This document shows positions 1 to 8,294 of a stretch of 64,000 bases of DNA, piece by piece. The stretch covers positions 2,046,001-2,110,000 of the forward strand of contig CAVWVW010000003.1 of the NCBI GenBank assembly GCA_963758555.1, in the 5' to 3' direction. Position 1 is the first letter of the stretch. Each line of letters begins with the position of its first letter. The notes under the pieces were generated by a model. That model saw only the letters and a list, made by a program, of their open reading frames with translations. It ran no database searches and was not told where the DNA came from. The position numbers and the translations under genes were made by a program. The DNA comes from CAIUMH01 sp963758555 (lineage in GTDB: Bacteria; Actinomycetota; Acidimicrobiia; Acidimicrobiales; RAAP-2).

Positions 1-2363
1 TCAGGGTTGAGCACCGCCAGCTGTGAGTGCCACGAGCCGACCATGCCCTCGAGGACGAGCCGAGCCCCGGGCACGATGCCCGGGACCACCGGGCGACCTT
101 GGAACACGACGAGGAGGCTGCCGGTGCCGTCAGAGACGGTGCACTCGAGGTTGGACGCGCCTGGGCCCGATTGGACGCGCACGGACTTCACCCGACCAGC
201 GACCTTGGCGCGCTGGCGCCACTCGATCCCGCTGATGGCTCTCGCACCCACGCCCCGCTGGGCCAGCCGGAGGTCGGCAGGCAGCAGGCGGTCGCCGTCA
301 GCCTTCTTGGATCGACCGGGGTGGCGACCCTGTGCCTTGGCCTCTTCCTCCCGTGCCTCCTTGACCACCTCTTCGATCGCCTGGCCTCGCTGGAGATCAG
401 TCAGGTTGTAGGGGACGATGGTGGCGGAGACGTGGGGGACCACGGCGACGGCCGAGGCGATCGCATCAGCGGTTCGGTCATGGAGGATCCTGGCCAGGCG
501 CGTGCTGAACGATCGTCGGGGCAAGAGAATGGTGCACTCCGTGGTGCGGTCGGCCACGATCTCTGCGACCAGCTCGAGAGACGCTCGCTCGAGTCGGCGG
601 TCCGGGCACTCGATGATGTCGAGCGGGAGCCAGCGCGGTCCCACCTCCGCCCAGCGAGCGTTGAGCTCCTTGGTGACCTCCGGGTCGATGTCGAAGTGCA
701 CGGCTCGCGTGTGCTGCGAGAGGGTCCTCGCGTAGTCGACGGCTCGAGCCGCCGAGAGGTCGTACGAGTCGACGAGCACCACGGCGACGTGGTGGCGCAG
801 CGTCCGGGCCGCTTCCCCGGGCGCCGCGGCCCGCAGCGCCTCGTCCTCGGTCGCGTACTGCTTGTGCAGGTGGACCAGGCCCCAGTACATCAGCGGGCCG
901 ATCACGGCGATCAGCCAGGCGCCCTCGCGGAACTTTGCGATGAGGAAGATCAGCACGACGATCAGCGAGATCCCTCCCGAGATGCCGTTGACGATCACGC
1001 CCTTTCGCCACTTGCCCTCTCGGTGGTCGAGATGGTGTTTGACCATCCCCGCTCCGGCCATGGTGAAGCCGGTGAACACGCCGATGGCGTAGAGGGAGAC
1101 CAGGCCATTGACCTGTGCGTTGTAGATGAGGATCAGCGCCAGCGCCACCGCGCCGAGCAAGAGGATGCCGTTGGAGAACGCCAGGCGGTGGCCTCGCTTG
1201 GTGAGCTGGCGGGGTAAGAAGCGGTCCCCTGCCACGTAGCTCGCCAAGAAGGGGAAGCCGTTGAAGGAGGTGTTGCCTCCGGTGTAGAGGATGGCCACGG
1301 TGAAGAACTGCACAGCCAAGAACGCCGCGTGCCCGTACGGACCGGTCCCGAAGACCGCCTTGACCTCCTGGCCGACCACCGTGGGCGAGCCTTGTGCGTA
1401 GGGCACCGCATGGGTCCAACGAGCGAGGAGCGAGGTGCCGAGCACCAAGAAGCCGAGGATGCAGCTCATCGCTACGAGGGTCTTGCGAGCGTTGATGCTC
1501 TCGGGCTTCTTGAACGAGGCGACGCCATTGGAGATGGCCTCCAAGCCCGTGAGCGACGAGCCGCCGTTCGCAAAGGCGCGCAGCAAGCTGATGAACGCCA
1601 GCCCATAGAGCCAGCCATCGGTCGAGGTGCCGAAGGTGCCGCCATAGATCTCGCTGTTGGGCGGGATGGGCAGCTGGTGGAGCGTGCCGGCGGCCGCTTG
1701 GACGTAGCCCAGCACGATCACGATGAGCAGGCCGATGGCGTAGGTGTACGTCGGCAGCGCGAAGTACTTGCCGGCCTCGGTGATGCCTCGCAGGTTGCCG
1801 TAGATCAGGATCAGCACGACGGCGACCGTGATCTCGACGGTGGCCCCTCGCAGTCCAGGGAAGGCCGTCGTCAGCGCGGCCGTGCCCGCGGAGCACTGGA
1901 CAGCGACCGTCACCGTGTAGTCGATCAGCAGGGCCACCGCCGCGATCTGGGCGACCTTCGGTCCGAAGTTGTCTCGAGCGACCACGTAGGAGCCACCGGA
2001 CTTCGTGTAGTAGCTGATGACATCCCAGTACGACAGCGTGACGAAGAACAGCACGCCGATGATCGCCATGGTGATCGGGACCACCAAGGCGAACGCGGCC
2101 AGCCCGATGTACGGGGTGAGCTGGGTCAGCATCTCCTCGGTGCCGTACGCCGAGGAGGAGATGCAGTCGGGCGCGAGCACGCCCAGCGCGATGGGCTTGG
2201 TGAGGCGCTCTGATTCGAGCTGCTCGGTGACGAGCGGCTTGCCCAAGAACCGGTTCTTCATCCGGTACCCGAAGGTCTCGGGGAACTGGTTCGCCAGATT
2301 GCGGGCGATGCTGCGACTTGGCTGGAAGCGGGACGACTCGTCGGAGGGCAGCGGGTCGTCCAC
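1..2363 (-). CDS. APC-family permease fused to a C-terminal OB-fold domain (3' end outside window)
   Basis: Membrane transporter of the amino acid/polyamine/organocation superfamily; the substrate cannot be told. One uninterrupted frame of at least 787 codons runs off the left edge. The N-terminal ~480 residues hold about twelve hydrophobic segments beginning with the APC-like stretch GVLAPDCISSSAYGTEE. A soluble part follows (VVLVDSYDLSAARA) that resembles a universal-stress-type domain. After a charged linker the last ~85 visible residues (VAGRVKSVRVQ, LECTVSDGTGSLLVV) look like an OB-fold. In mycobacteria the permease (Rv2690c) and a small OB-fold protein (Rv2694c) are separate genes flanking ceoB/ceoC, so the fusion is unusual; I checked every codon of the frame and found no stop. 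The start is uncertain: GTG at 2363, TTG at 2372 or ATG at 2261. It is divergent from the TrkA genes. Confidence 0.85.
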   Translation of the reverse strand, partial: MDDPLPSDESSRFQPSRSIARNLANQFPETFGYRMKNRFLGKPLVTEQLESERLTKPIALGVLAPDCISSSAYGTEEMLTQLTPYIGLAAFALVVPITMAIIGVLFFVTLSYWDVISYYTKSGGSYVVARDNFGPKVAQIAAVALLIDYTVTVAVQCSAGTAALTTAFPGLRGATVEITVAVVLILIYGNLRGITEAGKYFALPTYTYAIGLLIVIVLGYVQAAAGTLHQLPIPPNSEIYGGTFGTSTDGWLYGLAFISLLRAFANGGSSLTGLEAISNGVASFKKPESINARKTLVAMSCILGFLVLGTSLLARWTHAVPYAQGSPTVVGQEVKAVFGTGPYGHAAFLAVQFFTVAILYTGGNTSFNGFPFLASYVAGDRFLPRQLTKRGHRLAFSNGILLLGAVALALILIYNAQVNGLVSLYAIGVFTGFTMAGAGMVKHHLDHREGKWRKGVIVNGISGGISLIVVLIFLIAKFREGAWLIAVIGPLMYWGLVHLHKQYATEDEALRAAAPGEAARTLRHHVAVVLVDSYDLSAARAVDYARTLSQHTRAVHFDIDPEVTKELNARWAEVGPRWLPLDIIECPDRRLERASLELVAEIVADRTTECTILLPRRSFSTRLARILHDRTADAIASAVAVVPHVSATIVPYNLTDLQRGQAIEEVVKEAREEEAKAQGRHPGRSKKADGDRLLPADLRLAQRGVGARAISGIEWRQRAKVAGRVKSVRVQSGPGASNLECTVSDGTGSLLVVFQGRPVVPGIVPGARLVLEGMVGSWHSQLAVLNP

Positions 2364-2443
2364 GACGACCAAACCTAGCCCCGCTCCCTCAGGGGGCCCA
2401 AAGTGAGATTGCACGGTTCTCAGGGACGTGATGTGATCGGGCG

Positions 2444-3100
2444 GTGCACCTGATCATCATCGGCTGCGGCCGCGTCGGATCCGGCCTCGCCACGTCGCTC
2501 TCTCGAGAGCACCACAGCGTCGTCGTGCTCGACCGCTCTGCCGGCGCCTTCAAGCGGCTCGGTGAGGGGTTCACAGGTCGGACCATCGTTGGCTCCGGCT
2601 TCGATCGCGACACCCTGATGGACGCGGGTGCCGACCATGCGGATGCTCTGGCTGCGGTGACGAGTGGGGACAACTCGAACATCCTGTGTGCTCGCATCGC
2701 TCGTGAGAACTTCCGGATCAACCACGTGGTGGCTCGCATCTACGACCCACGGCGAGCGGCCATCTACCAGCGCCTCGGGATCCCCACCGTGGCCACCGTG
2801 AGCTGGACCATCGACCAGGTGCGCCAGTGGCTCGTGCCCGCAGAGGCCCGCGTGGCCTGGACCGACGCGTCGGCCACCTTGCACGTGATCGAGCAAGCGC
2901 TCCCCGACCACTGGGCAGGCCGAAAGCTGAGCGAGCTCGAAGAGCACGGAGCGATCCGGGTGATCGGGGTGAACCGCGCCGGCGAGGTGCGCTTGGACGC
3001 CACCGAGATGGTGGGACAGGAGCGAGACCAGGTGCTCTTCGCCGTCCGTGCGGGCTCAGAAGACCTCTTGATCGACAAGCTCGCGTCGGTGGCCACGTGA
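2444..3100 (+). CDS. TrkA-family potassium uptake regulatory subunit (first of two)
   Basis: Cytosolic NAD(H)-binding regulatory subunit of a K+ or cation transport system. The 218 residues fit one TrkA-N Rossmann domain (HLIIIGCGRVGSGLATSL, glycine-rich loop at residues ~7-13) followed by a TrkA-C-like domain from about residue 140. The start is GTG at 2444. It is divergent from the permease gene and overlaps the next TrkA gene by 4 nt (GTGA), so the two are translationally coupled. The pair corresponds to mycobacterial ceoB/ceoC (Rv2691/Rv2692), whose neighbour is also an APC permease; that this pair controls the permease next door is inference. Confidence 0.9.
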   Translation: MHLIIIGCGRVGSGLATSLSREHHSVVVLDRSAGAFKRLGEGFTGRTIVGSGFDRDTLMDAGADHADALAAVTSGDNSNILCARIARENFRINHVVARIYDPRRAAIYQRLGIPTVATVSWTIDQVRQWLVPAEARVAWTDASATLHVIEQALPDHWAGRKLSELEEHGAIRVIGVNRAGEVRLDATEMVGQERDQVLFAVRAGSEDLLIDKLASVAT

Positions 3101-3762
3101 AGGTGATGATCGCCGGCGCGGGCTCGGTGGGCACAGCCATCGCCGAGGACCTCGGAGCGAAGGGCTACGACGTCGTCGTCCTCGAGCGCGACGAGCGCTT
3201 GGTCGAGAAGATGAACAAGAAGACCTCGGCGCGCTTCGTGACCTGTGACGCCTGTGAGGTCGCCTCTCTCCAGCAGGCCGGTGCGGGTGAGGTCGACGTC
3301 ATGGTCGCAGCCACCGGTGACGACGAAGACAACCTCGTGATCTCGCTGCTGGCCAAGCAGGAGTTCGCCGTGCCGCGGGTGATCGCTCGGGTCAACAACT
3401 CGAAGAACCAGTGGCTCTTCAACGAGTCATGGGGCGTCGACATCTCGGTCTCGACCCCCCAGCAGCTCACCGCCCTGGTCGAAGAGGCGGTGTCCGTCGG
3501 CTCGCTGGTGCGGCTCCTCCAGTTCGAGCACGGTGCGGCAGGGCTCGTCGAGGTCACCTTGGCCGCCACGTCGCCGGCCATCGGCAGCTCGATCGCCGAG
3601 CTCGACTTCCCCCGCGAGGCCACCATCGTGGCGGCCATCAGGGATGGTCGGCTCATCGTCCCTCGCGGTGACACGGTGCTCTTGGAGAGCGACGAGGTGC
3701 TCGTCTTGGTCACCGAGGAGGCCGAGGCGCGCGTCACCGCCGTGCTCATCGGTGAGGGCTGA
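3097..3762 (+). CDS. TrkA-family potassium uptake regulatory subunit (second of two)
   Basis: Second TrkA-type protein, 221 residues, starting at GTG 3097 inside the stop codon of the preceding TrkA gene. The N-terminus KVMIAGAGSVGTAIAEDL is a dinucleotide-binding Rossmann loop, with an acidic residue at the end of strand 2 (VVLERDE) suited to NAD(H). A TrkA-C domain follows from about residue 140 (LVEVTLAATSPAIGSSIAEL). Two adjacent single-unit TrkA proteins usually form a hetero-octameric gating ring. The upstream extension of the open frame to 2827 is only the out-of-frame reading of the first gene. It is co-transcribed with the first gene, and the HAD gene lies 42 nt downstream. Confidence 0.9.
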   Translation: MKVMIAGAGSVGTAIAEDLGAKGYDVVVLERDERLVEKMNKKTSARFVTCDACEVASLQQAGAGEVDVMVAATGDDEDNLVISLLAKQEFAVPRVIARVNNSKNQWLFNESWGVDISVSTPQQLTALVEEAVSVGSLVRLLQFEHGAAGLVEVTLAATSPAIGSSIAELDFPREATIVAAIRDGRLIVPRGDTVLLESDEVLVLVTEEAEARVTAVLIGEG

Positions 3763-3804
3763 CGTCACACAAGCGCCGCGTGGAGGCCATCTTTGCCTCG
3801 TAGC

Positions 3805-4599
3805 ATGGCGCGAGTGCAGGCTGCCTTCTTCGATCTCGACAAGACGGTCATCGCCAAGGCATCGATCGTCGCCTTCGGCCGACCGCTCCGTCGAGAGGGC
3901 CTGATCACCCGGCGCACCGTCGTCAAAGCGGTCTCTCAGCAGCTGATCTTCCTGCAGTTCGGCGCCGACGAGGAGAAGCTCAACAAGGTGCGCGAGTCCA
4001 TGCTCGAGCTGACCAAAGGCTGGAGCCGAGCCCAGGTGGCCGGCATCGTGCGAGAGACGCTCATCGAGACGATCGAGCCGCTCATCTACGCCGAGGCCCT
4101 CGAGCTGATGGAGCACCACCGCGCAGCAGGCGACCGGATCTACATCGTCTCTGCAGCGCCCGAGGAGATCGTCCAGCCCTTGGCCGAGCTGCTCGGCGTC
4201 GACGGGGCGCTGGCCAGCCGAGGTGAGGTCGACGAGCACGATCGCTACACCGGTCAGATGGCCTTCTACTGCTACGGGCCCAACAAGGCCGTCGCCATCG
4301 AGGCTCTCGCAGACCGAGCAGGCATCTCGCTCGAGGGCTCGAGCGCCTACTCGGACTCGGCCACCGACATCCCCATGCTCGAGGCCGTGGGCCACGCCTT
4401 CGCCGTGAACCCTGATCGGGCCCTCGCCAAAGCGGCAGCCGAGCGCGAATGGGAGATCTTGTCGTTCACCAAGCCCGTGAGGCTCCGCGACCGTGCGGCC
4501 AAGCGAGCCCCCGTGGCTGCAGGCACCTTGGCCGTCGCCGGTGCCGTGGCGATAGCAGCCGCGCGCGTGGCGCGGCGCTCTTCTCGACGACGGGCCTAG
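3805..4599 (+). CDS. HAD-IB family hydrolase (SerB-like phosphatase)
   Basis: Phosphatase of the haloacid dehalogenase superfamily, subclass IB, which includes phosphoserine phosphatase-like enzymes; the natural substrate is unknown. Motif I is FFDLDKT, with the nucleophile and acid/base aspartates at residues 10 and 12. Motif II lies in IYIVSAAPEEI and motif III/IV in YSDSATDIPMLEAVG, which holds the paired aspartates. The C-terminus is an alanine/valine-rich hydrophobic stretch followed by a run of arginines, suggesting a membrane-associated tail. ATG 3805 is chosen; TTG 3793 and GTG 3814 are in frame. It follows the TrkA pair on the same strand. Confidence 0.85.
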   Translation: MARVQAAFFDLDKTVIAKASIVAFGRPLRREGLITRRTVVKAVSQQLIFLQFGADEEKLNKVRESMLELTKGWSRAQVAGIVRETLIETIEPLIYAEALELMEHHRAAGDRIYIVSAAPEEIVQPLAELLGVDGALASRGEVDEHDRYTGQMAFYCYGPNKAVAIEALADRAGISLEGSSAYSDSATDIPMLEAVGHAFAVNPDRALAKAAAEREWEILSFTKPVRLRDRAAKRAPVAAGTLAVAGAVAIAAARVARRSSRRRA

Positions 4600-4626
4600 C
4601 CGCCGCTCAAGGGGTGATGCTGAGGC

Positions 4627-4707
4627 TCAGGCTGCGGCGTCGCGCAGGCGCTTGGCAGCGACCAGACCGACGGCGATGAGCAGGGCGATGATGATGAGCT
4701 TCTTCAT
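4627..4707 (-). CDS. 26-residue single-span membrane peptide downstream of the sigma factor
   Basis: A very short frame, ATG at 4707 to TGA at 4627-4629, beginning MKKLIIIALLIAVGLV and ending AKRLRDAAA. It has the form of a one-pass membrane peptide: two lysines, ~14 aliphatic residues, then a basic end. It begins 18 nt after the sigma-factor stop on the same strand, so co-transcription is likely. Many actinobacteria have a small DLW-39-type peptide of similar opening sequence, but the DLW end is absent here. No strong ribosome-binding site is visible (only AAGG about 9 nt upstream). No function can be assigned. Confidence 0.5.
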   Translation of the reverse strand: MKKLIIIALLIAVGLVAAKRLRDAAA

Positions 4708-4725
4708 GAGGAGAGACCTTACGCC

Positions 4726-5661
4726 CTAGACGGTCAGCAGGTCGCGGGCGCCGGTGTCAGACGACGGGTGCCGCAGCTTGGACATCGCTCGCGCCTCGAT
4801 CTGGCGGATCCGCTCACGGGTGAGGTTGAAGTGCTCGCCCACCTCTTCGAGGGTCCGAGGCTCACCTCGGTCGAGACCGAAGCGCAGGCGGAGGATCTCA
4901 CGCTCACGCTCATCGAGCGGTGAGAGGAGGCGCTGGATCTCCTCGGGCAGCAGCGCCACCGCTGCGACCTCGAAGGGTGACTCAGCGGAGCGGTCTTCGA
5001 CCACGTCGCCGAGCTCGGCGTCGCCGTCTTCGCGAAGGGGCTCAGAGAGCGAGAGCGGCTCTGCTCGGAAGCGCAGCGCCTCGATGAGCTTGTCCTCGGG
5101 CATCTCGACCTCGGCACCGAGCTCGGCCAAGGTGGCAGGACGGCCGTACTTGAGCTCGAGACGAGCTTGGGCCTTCTGGACCCGAGCGAGGGTGTCGCCA
5201 GCGTGGACCGGGAGACGGATGGTACGTCCCGTGTTGGCGATGCCGCGGGTGATCGCTTGACGGATCCACCAGGTGGCGTAGGTCGAGAACTTGAAGCCCT
5301 TGCGCCAGTCGAACTTCTCGACGGCGTGCATGAGGCCGAGGTTGCCCTCCTGGATGAGGTCGAGCAGCGGCAGGCCAGATGCCTGGTACTTCTTGGCGAT
5401 CGAGACCACGAGGCGGAGGTTCGACTGGACGAAGGTCTGCTGGGCGTCTTCGCCGCGCTTGCCCTCGATCTTGAGCTTGCGCCGCTCGGCGGCGGTGAGC
5501 TTGGTGGCCGACTCGGCCTTCTCGGCCGCTTCGCGTCCTGCTTCGATCTGCTGGGCGAGGCGAACCTCGTCGTCCTTCGTGAGCAGCGGGTACTGCCCGA
5601 TGTCGGTCAAGTAGAGCCTGACGAGGTCCTCGTCGTCTCGCTCGATGCGCTCCTTGGCCAC
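4726..5661 (-). CDS. RNA polymerase sigma factor, sigma-70 group 1/2 (RpoD/SigB-like)
   Basis: Promoter-recognition subunit of RNA polymerase, 311 residues. Region 1.2 starts DLVRLYLTDIGQYPLLTKDDE. Region 2 contains SNLRLVVSIAKKY, then LPLLDLIQEGNLGL and the -10-binding FKFSTYATWWIRQAITR. Region 4 contains the helix-turn-helix TLEEVGEHFNLTRERIRQIE. There is no long acidic region 1.1, so the protein is shorter than typical primary sigma factors such as HrdB or SigA. It may be a SigB-like group 2 factor or a compact primary factor; sequence alone does not decide. A 26-codon peptide gene follows closely. Confidence 0.93.
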   Translation of the reverse strand: MAKERIERDDEDLVRLYLTDIGQYPLLTKDDEVRLAQQIEAGREAAEKAESATKLTAAERRKLKIEGKRGEDAQQTFVQSNLRLVVSIAKKYQASGLPLLDLIQEGNLGLMHAVEKFDWRKGFKFSTYATWWIRQAITRGIANTGRTIRLPVHAGDTLARVQKAQARLELKYGRPATLAELGAEVEMPEDKLIEALRFRAEPLSLSEPLREDGDAELGDVVEDRSAESPFEVAAVALLPEEIQRLLSPLDEREREILRLRFGLDRGEPRTLEEVGEHFNLTRERIRQIEARAMSKLRHPSSDTGARDLLTV

Positions 5662-5727
5662 GCTGCCTTCTTCCCTCGGTTCGTATCGGGTGTCACACCT
5701 CCCCGACTAGAGCCCGGAGCGGTGTCA

Positions 5728-5759
5728 GCCCCCGTCTCCATGTCTCGGAGCTCGGGGGC
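5728..5759. promoter_or_regulatory. Inverted repeat upstream of the sigma gene
   Basis: GCCCCCG (5728-5734) pairs with CGGGGGC (5753-5759), and an inner CTCC/GGAG pair extends the arms. It is followed on the plus strand by GTTTTA. It lies between the sigma gene and the gene at 5815, both on the minus strand, so no plus-strand transcript needs termination here. It may be the end of transcription from 5815 or part of the sigma leader. No role is proven. Confidence 0.3.
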
Positions 5760-5814
5760 CGTTTTAGGTCTGCTTCATTGTACTGGTGACGTCAACCCCC
5801 GATGACAGCGGCCC

Positions 5815-6348
5815 TCAGATGCCGAGCTCGCTGCCGAGCTGCCTGATCGCTCGCTCAGCGCGGGCGGAGGCATCGTCGCTGCTCACGAGCCTCGCGCCCA
5901 GCGCGCGTGTCGATCCGGCTGCCGCGTCGAGATCGGAGCGGATGAGGCGCACCGCTCGACGAAGCGAGCGATCGGCCACCTCCGAGGATCGCTCGACCTC
6001 TTGGTCGAGCGAGTGCACGATGAAGGGGAGGAGCAACGAGGCGTACCCGGCGAAGAGTGACGCTTCGTCGCCCTCCTCGCCCCACGACTCGAGCAGAGCG
6101 AAGCCCGGACCGAGAGACCCCAAGGTCACCACCAGCTCTCGCTCGAAGCCGGCTCGGAGCGGGAGGCGCTCGAAGAGCAGCTCGGCGTGGAAGGCGTGCT
6201 CCAAGGACCGCTCGTCGAAGTAGAGGACCGCGGCGGGCGTCGGCACCTTCGGTGCGGCTGCCCCGAGGATCCGATGCAGCGAGCGGAACACGCAGCAGAG
6301 CTCGCCGACCACCGCGGCGGTGGCTTCTGCGTCTCGGAAGGTGCTCAT
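5815..6348 (-). CDS. Conserved-looking helical protein of unknown function (possible ferritin-like fold)
   Basis: 177 residues, not recognised with certainty. It is almost entirely helical by composition, without signal peptide or membrane span. Acidic and histidine residues spaced along predicted helices (RSLEHAFHAELLFERLP; HSLDQEVERSSEVADRSL) recall ferritin-like four-helix proteins, but a full di-iron E..ExxH pattern is not evident. ATG at 6348 overlaps the nadE stop codon, so it is the second gene of a nadE operon. A function connected with NAD synthesis is not implied by anything in the sequence. Confidence 0.7.
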   Translation of the reverse strand: MSTFRDAEATAAVVGELCCVFRSLHRILGAAAPKVPTPAAVLYFDERSLEHAFHAELLFERLPLRAGFERELVVTLGSLGPGFALLESWGEEGDEASLFAGYASLLLPFIVHSLDQEVERSSEVADRSLRRAVRLIRSDLDAAAGSTRALGARLVSSDDASARAERAIRQLGSELGI

Positions 6349-8111
6349 GGCCGGTAGCGGTTGGTGATGGGCATGCGTCGGTCCTTCCCGAACGCCTTGG
6401 AGGTGATCTTGACCCCAGGCGGCATCTGTCGTCGCTTGTACTCCGCAAGGTCCACCATGCGGACCACGCGGGCGACGAGCTCGGGGTCGTGACCCTCGGC
6501 GATCAGCTCGGGGGCCGTGCGGTCAGCCTCGACGTAGGCGGCGAGCACCGGGTCGAGCTCGTCGTAGTCGGGCAGCGAGTCGACGTCGAGCTGGTCAGGC
6601 CGAAGCTCGGCGGAGGGTGCCTTGGTGAGCACCGCCTCAGGGATCGGCGGAGCCTCGCCTCGAGCGGCGGCCCTCTCGTTTCGGTAGCGGCAGAGCTCGT
6701 AGACCAGCGTCTTCGGGACGTCCTTGATCACGGCGAAGCCACCGGCTGAGTCGCCGTAGAGCGTCGAGTAGCCGGTGGCCATCTCAGACTTGTTCCCCGT
6801 GGTGAGCACGATCGCCCCGGTGTCGTTCGAGATCGCCATCAGCAGCACCCCGCGCAAGCGGCTCTGGAGGTTCTCGTCTGTCAGACCTTCCGGCGCCTTG
6901 CCGAGGACCCCCGAGAGCATCGAGGCATAGGCGACGTGCGCCTCTTCGATCGAGATGGTGGCCATCGAGATCCCCAGTCGCATCGCGAGGTCCTCGGCGT
7001 CCGAGCGCGAGTGGTCTGAGGAGTAGCGCGAGGGCATCGAGACACCGTGCACGTGCTCAGCCCCGATGGCGTCGACCGCCAGCACGGCGACGATCGTCGA
7101 GTCGATGCCTCCCGAGAGTCCGATGACCGCCTCGCTGAAGCCGTTCTTGCGCAGGTAGTCCCTCGTGCCCAGCACGAGCGCCTCGTAGGCCTCGGCCACC
7201 TCGGAGAGCGGTTCGGCGACGGTGCGCGCGGTCGCCGGCTGCGTGGCCAGCGATGCCGTGCTGATGGCGATCGCGCTCTCGCCCGGTTCGTTCGTGGCGC
7301 TCGCAGCCGGCAGCACCAGGTCAGCGAGCAAGAGGTGCTCGACGAACTGCGGCGACGACGCGACCAGCGCGCCGTGGCCATCGAGGATCATCGACCCTCC
7401 GTCGAAGACCAGCTCGTCTTGGCCGCCCACCTGGTTGACGTAGAGGATCGCCGAGCCTGTCTCGCTGATCCGCTCGGCCAGCACCCCTTGGCGATCGCCA
7501 CCTTGGCCGAGCGAGAACGGCGACGCGTTGATCGACACGATGACCGAGGCCCCTCTGGCCGCCATGGCCCGCGCCGGGCCCACGGGGCTCCAGAGGTCTT
7601 CGCAGACCGCCACGCCGACGTCCACACCAGCGACGGTGAAGATCGGCGAGTCGCCACGGCCCGGCAAGAACCAGCGCTGCTCGTCGAAGACGGCGTAGTT
7701 CGGCAGGAGGCGCTTCGCCACCACGTCGATGACCCGACCGTGGGCCAAGACCGCTGCCGCATTGGCGAGAGGTCTGGCCGCCAGGCGACGGGCGAGCAGC
7801 GGCCTGGCGTCGGCGGGCTCTGACAAGCCGAGGCCGTGGTAGCCAGCGGGGGCGACCGCACCCAAGACCACCGTCATCGCGCCGGTCGCCCCGGCCACCG
7901 TCTCGAGGGCGCCGAGCGCATCGTTGACGAACGCGTCCTTGAGCAACAGGTCTTCGGGCGGGTACCCCGTGAGCACCAGCTCCGGGAAGGCGACGAGATC
8001 GCAACCGGCCGACGATGCCTTCTCGATGACGGCCAGCACTCGCTCGGTGTTGCCCTTGAGATCCCCGACGACCGGGTTCACTTGCGCCGCGGCGAGACGG
8101 ATCGTGGGCAC
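6345..8111 (-). CDS. nadE: Glutamine-dependent NAD+ synthetase
   Basis: Converts deamido-NAD (NaAD) to NAD+ with ATP, using ammonia released from glutamine. The 588 residues comprise an N-terminal nitrilase-type glutaminase with the Glu-Lys-Cys triad visible (E44 in FPELVLTGY, K133 in VAKRLLPNY, C170 in VAVCEDLWSP). The C-terminal synthetase carries the ATP-binding loop SGGIDS at about 333-338 and LTTGNKSEMATGYSTLYGD. The start is GTG 8111. It is cytosolic and the last enzyme of NAD biosynthesis. It overlaps the following helical-protein gene by 4 nt. Two-domain enzymes in mycobacteria are longer (~680 residues); this length is closer to other bacterial two-domain NadE proteins. Confidence 0.95.
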   Translation of the reverse strand: MPTIRLAAAQVNPVVGDLKGNTERVLAVIEKASSAGCDLVAFPELVLTGYPPEDLLLKDAFVNDALGALETVAGATGAMTVVLGAVAPAGYHGLGLSEPADARPLLARRLAARPLANAAAVLAHGRVIDVVAKRLLPNYAVFDEQRWFLPGRGDSPIFTVAGVDVGVAVCEDLWSPVGPARAMAARGASVIVSINASPFSLGQGGDRQGVLAERISETGSAILYVNQVGGQDELVFDGGSMILDGHGALVASSPQFVEHLLLADLVLPAASATNEPGESAIAISTASLATQPATARTVAEPLSEVAEAYEALVLGTRDYLRKNGFSEAVIGLSGGIDSTIVAVLAVDAIGAEHVHGVSMPSRYSSDHSRSDAEDLAMRLGISMATISIEEAHVAYASMLSGVLGKAPEGLTDENLQSRLRGVLLMAISNDTGAIVLTTGNKSEMATGYSTLYGDSAGGFAVIKDVPKTLVYELCRYRNERAAARGEAPPIPEAVLTKAPSAELRPDQLDVDSLPDYDELDPVLAAYVEADRTAPELIAEGHDPELVARVVRMVDLAEYKRRQMPPGVKITSKAFGKDRRMPITNRYRP

Positions 8112-8163
8112 CGACCGAGACTAACGGCACGCGCACGAGGGGCCCGTCTGGGCAGGGAGGTCT

Positions 8164-8180
8164 GTTCACACGCCGTTCAC
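8164..8180 (+). promoter_or_regulatory. Direct repeat GTTCAC with 11-bp period, upstream of type II glutamine synthetase
   Basis: GTTCAC occurs at 8164-8169 and again at 8175-8180, one helical turn apart, about 115 bp before the glnII start; a weaker GTGATC follows at 8187. GlnR operators in actinobacteria are built of half-sites with 11-bp periodicity, and a GlnR-like regulator gene lies at 10804. The sequence does not match the Streptomyces GlnR consensus closely, so assignment as a GlnR box is inference. Confidence 0.35.
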
Positions 8181-8294
8181 AAATCGGTGATCCTCCGGAA
8201 GTGCTCGAGCGCCAGAATGAACGACGCTGCTCTGCGATCACGTCGGTCGTCGACGCCGCTGTCAGGACCAATCCTCTGGAGAGAAGGAGTCGCT

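Noticed and set aside
27..1217. 396-codon plus-strand frame at the left edge
   Set aside because: Antisense to the continuous permease-OB frame, which I read through without a stop.
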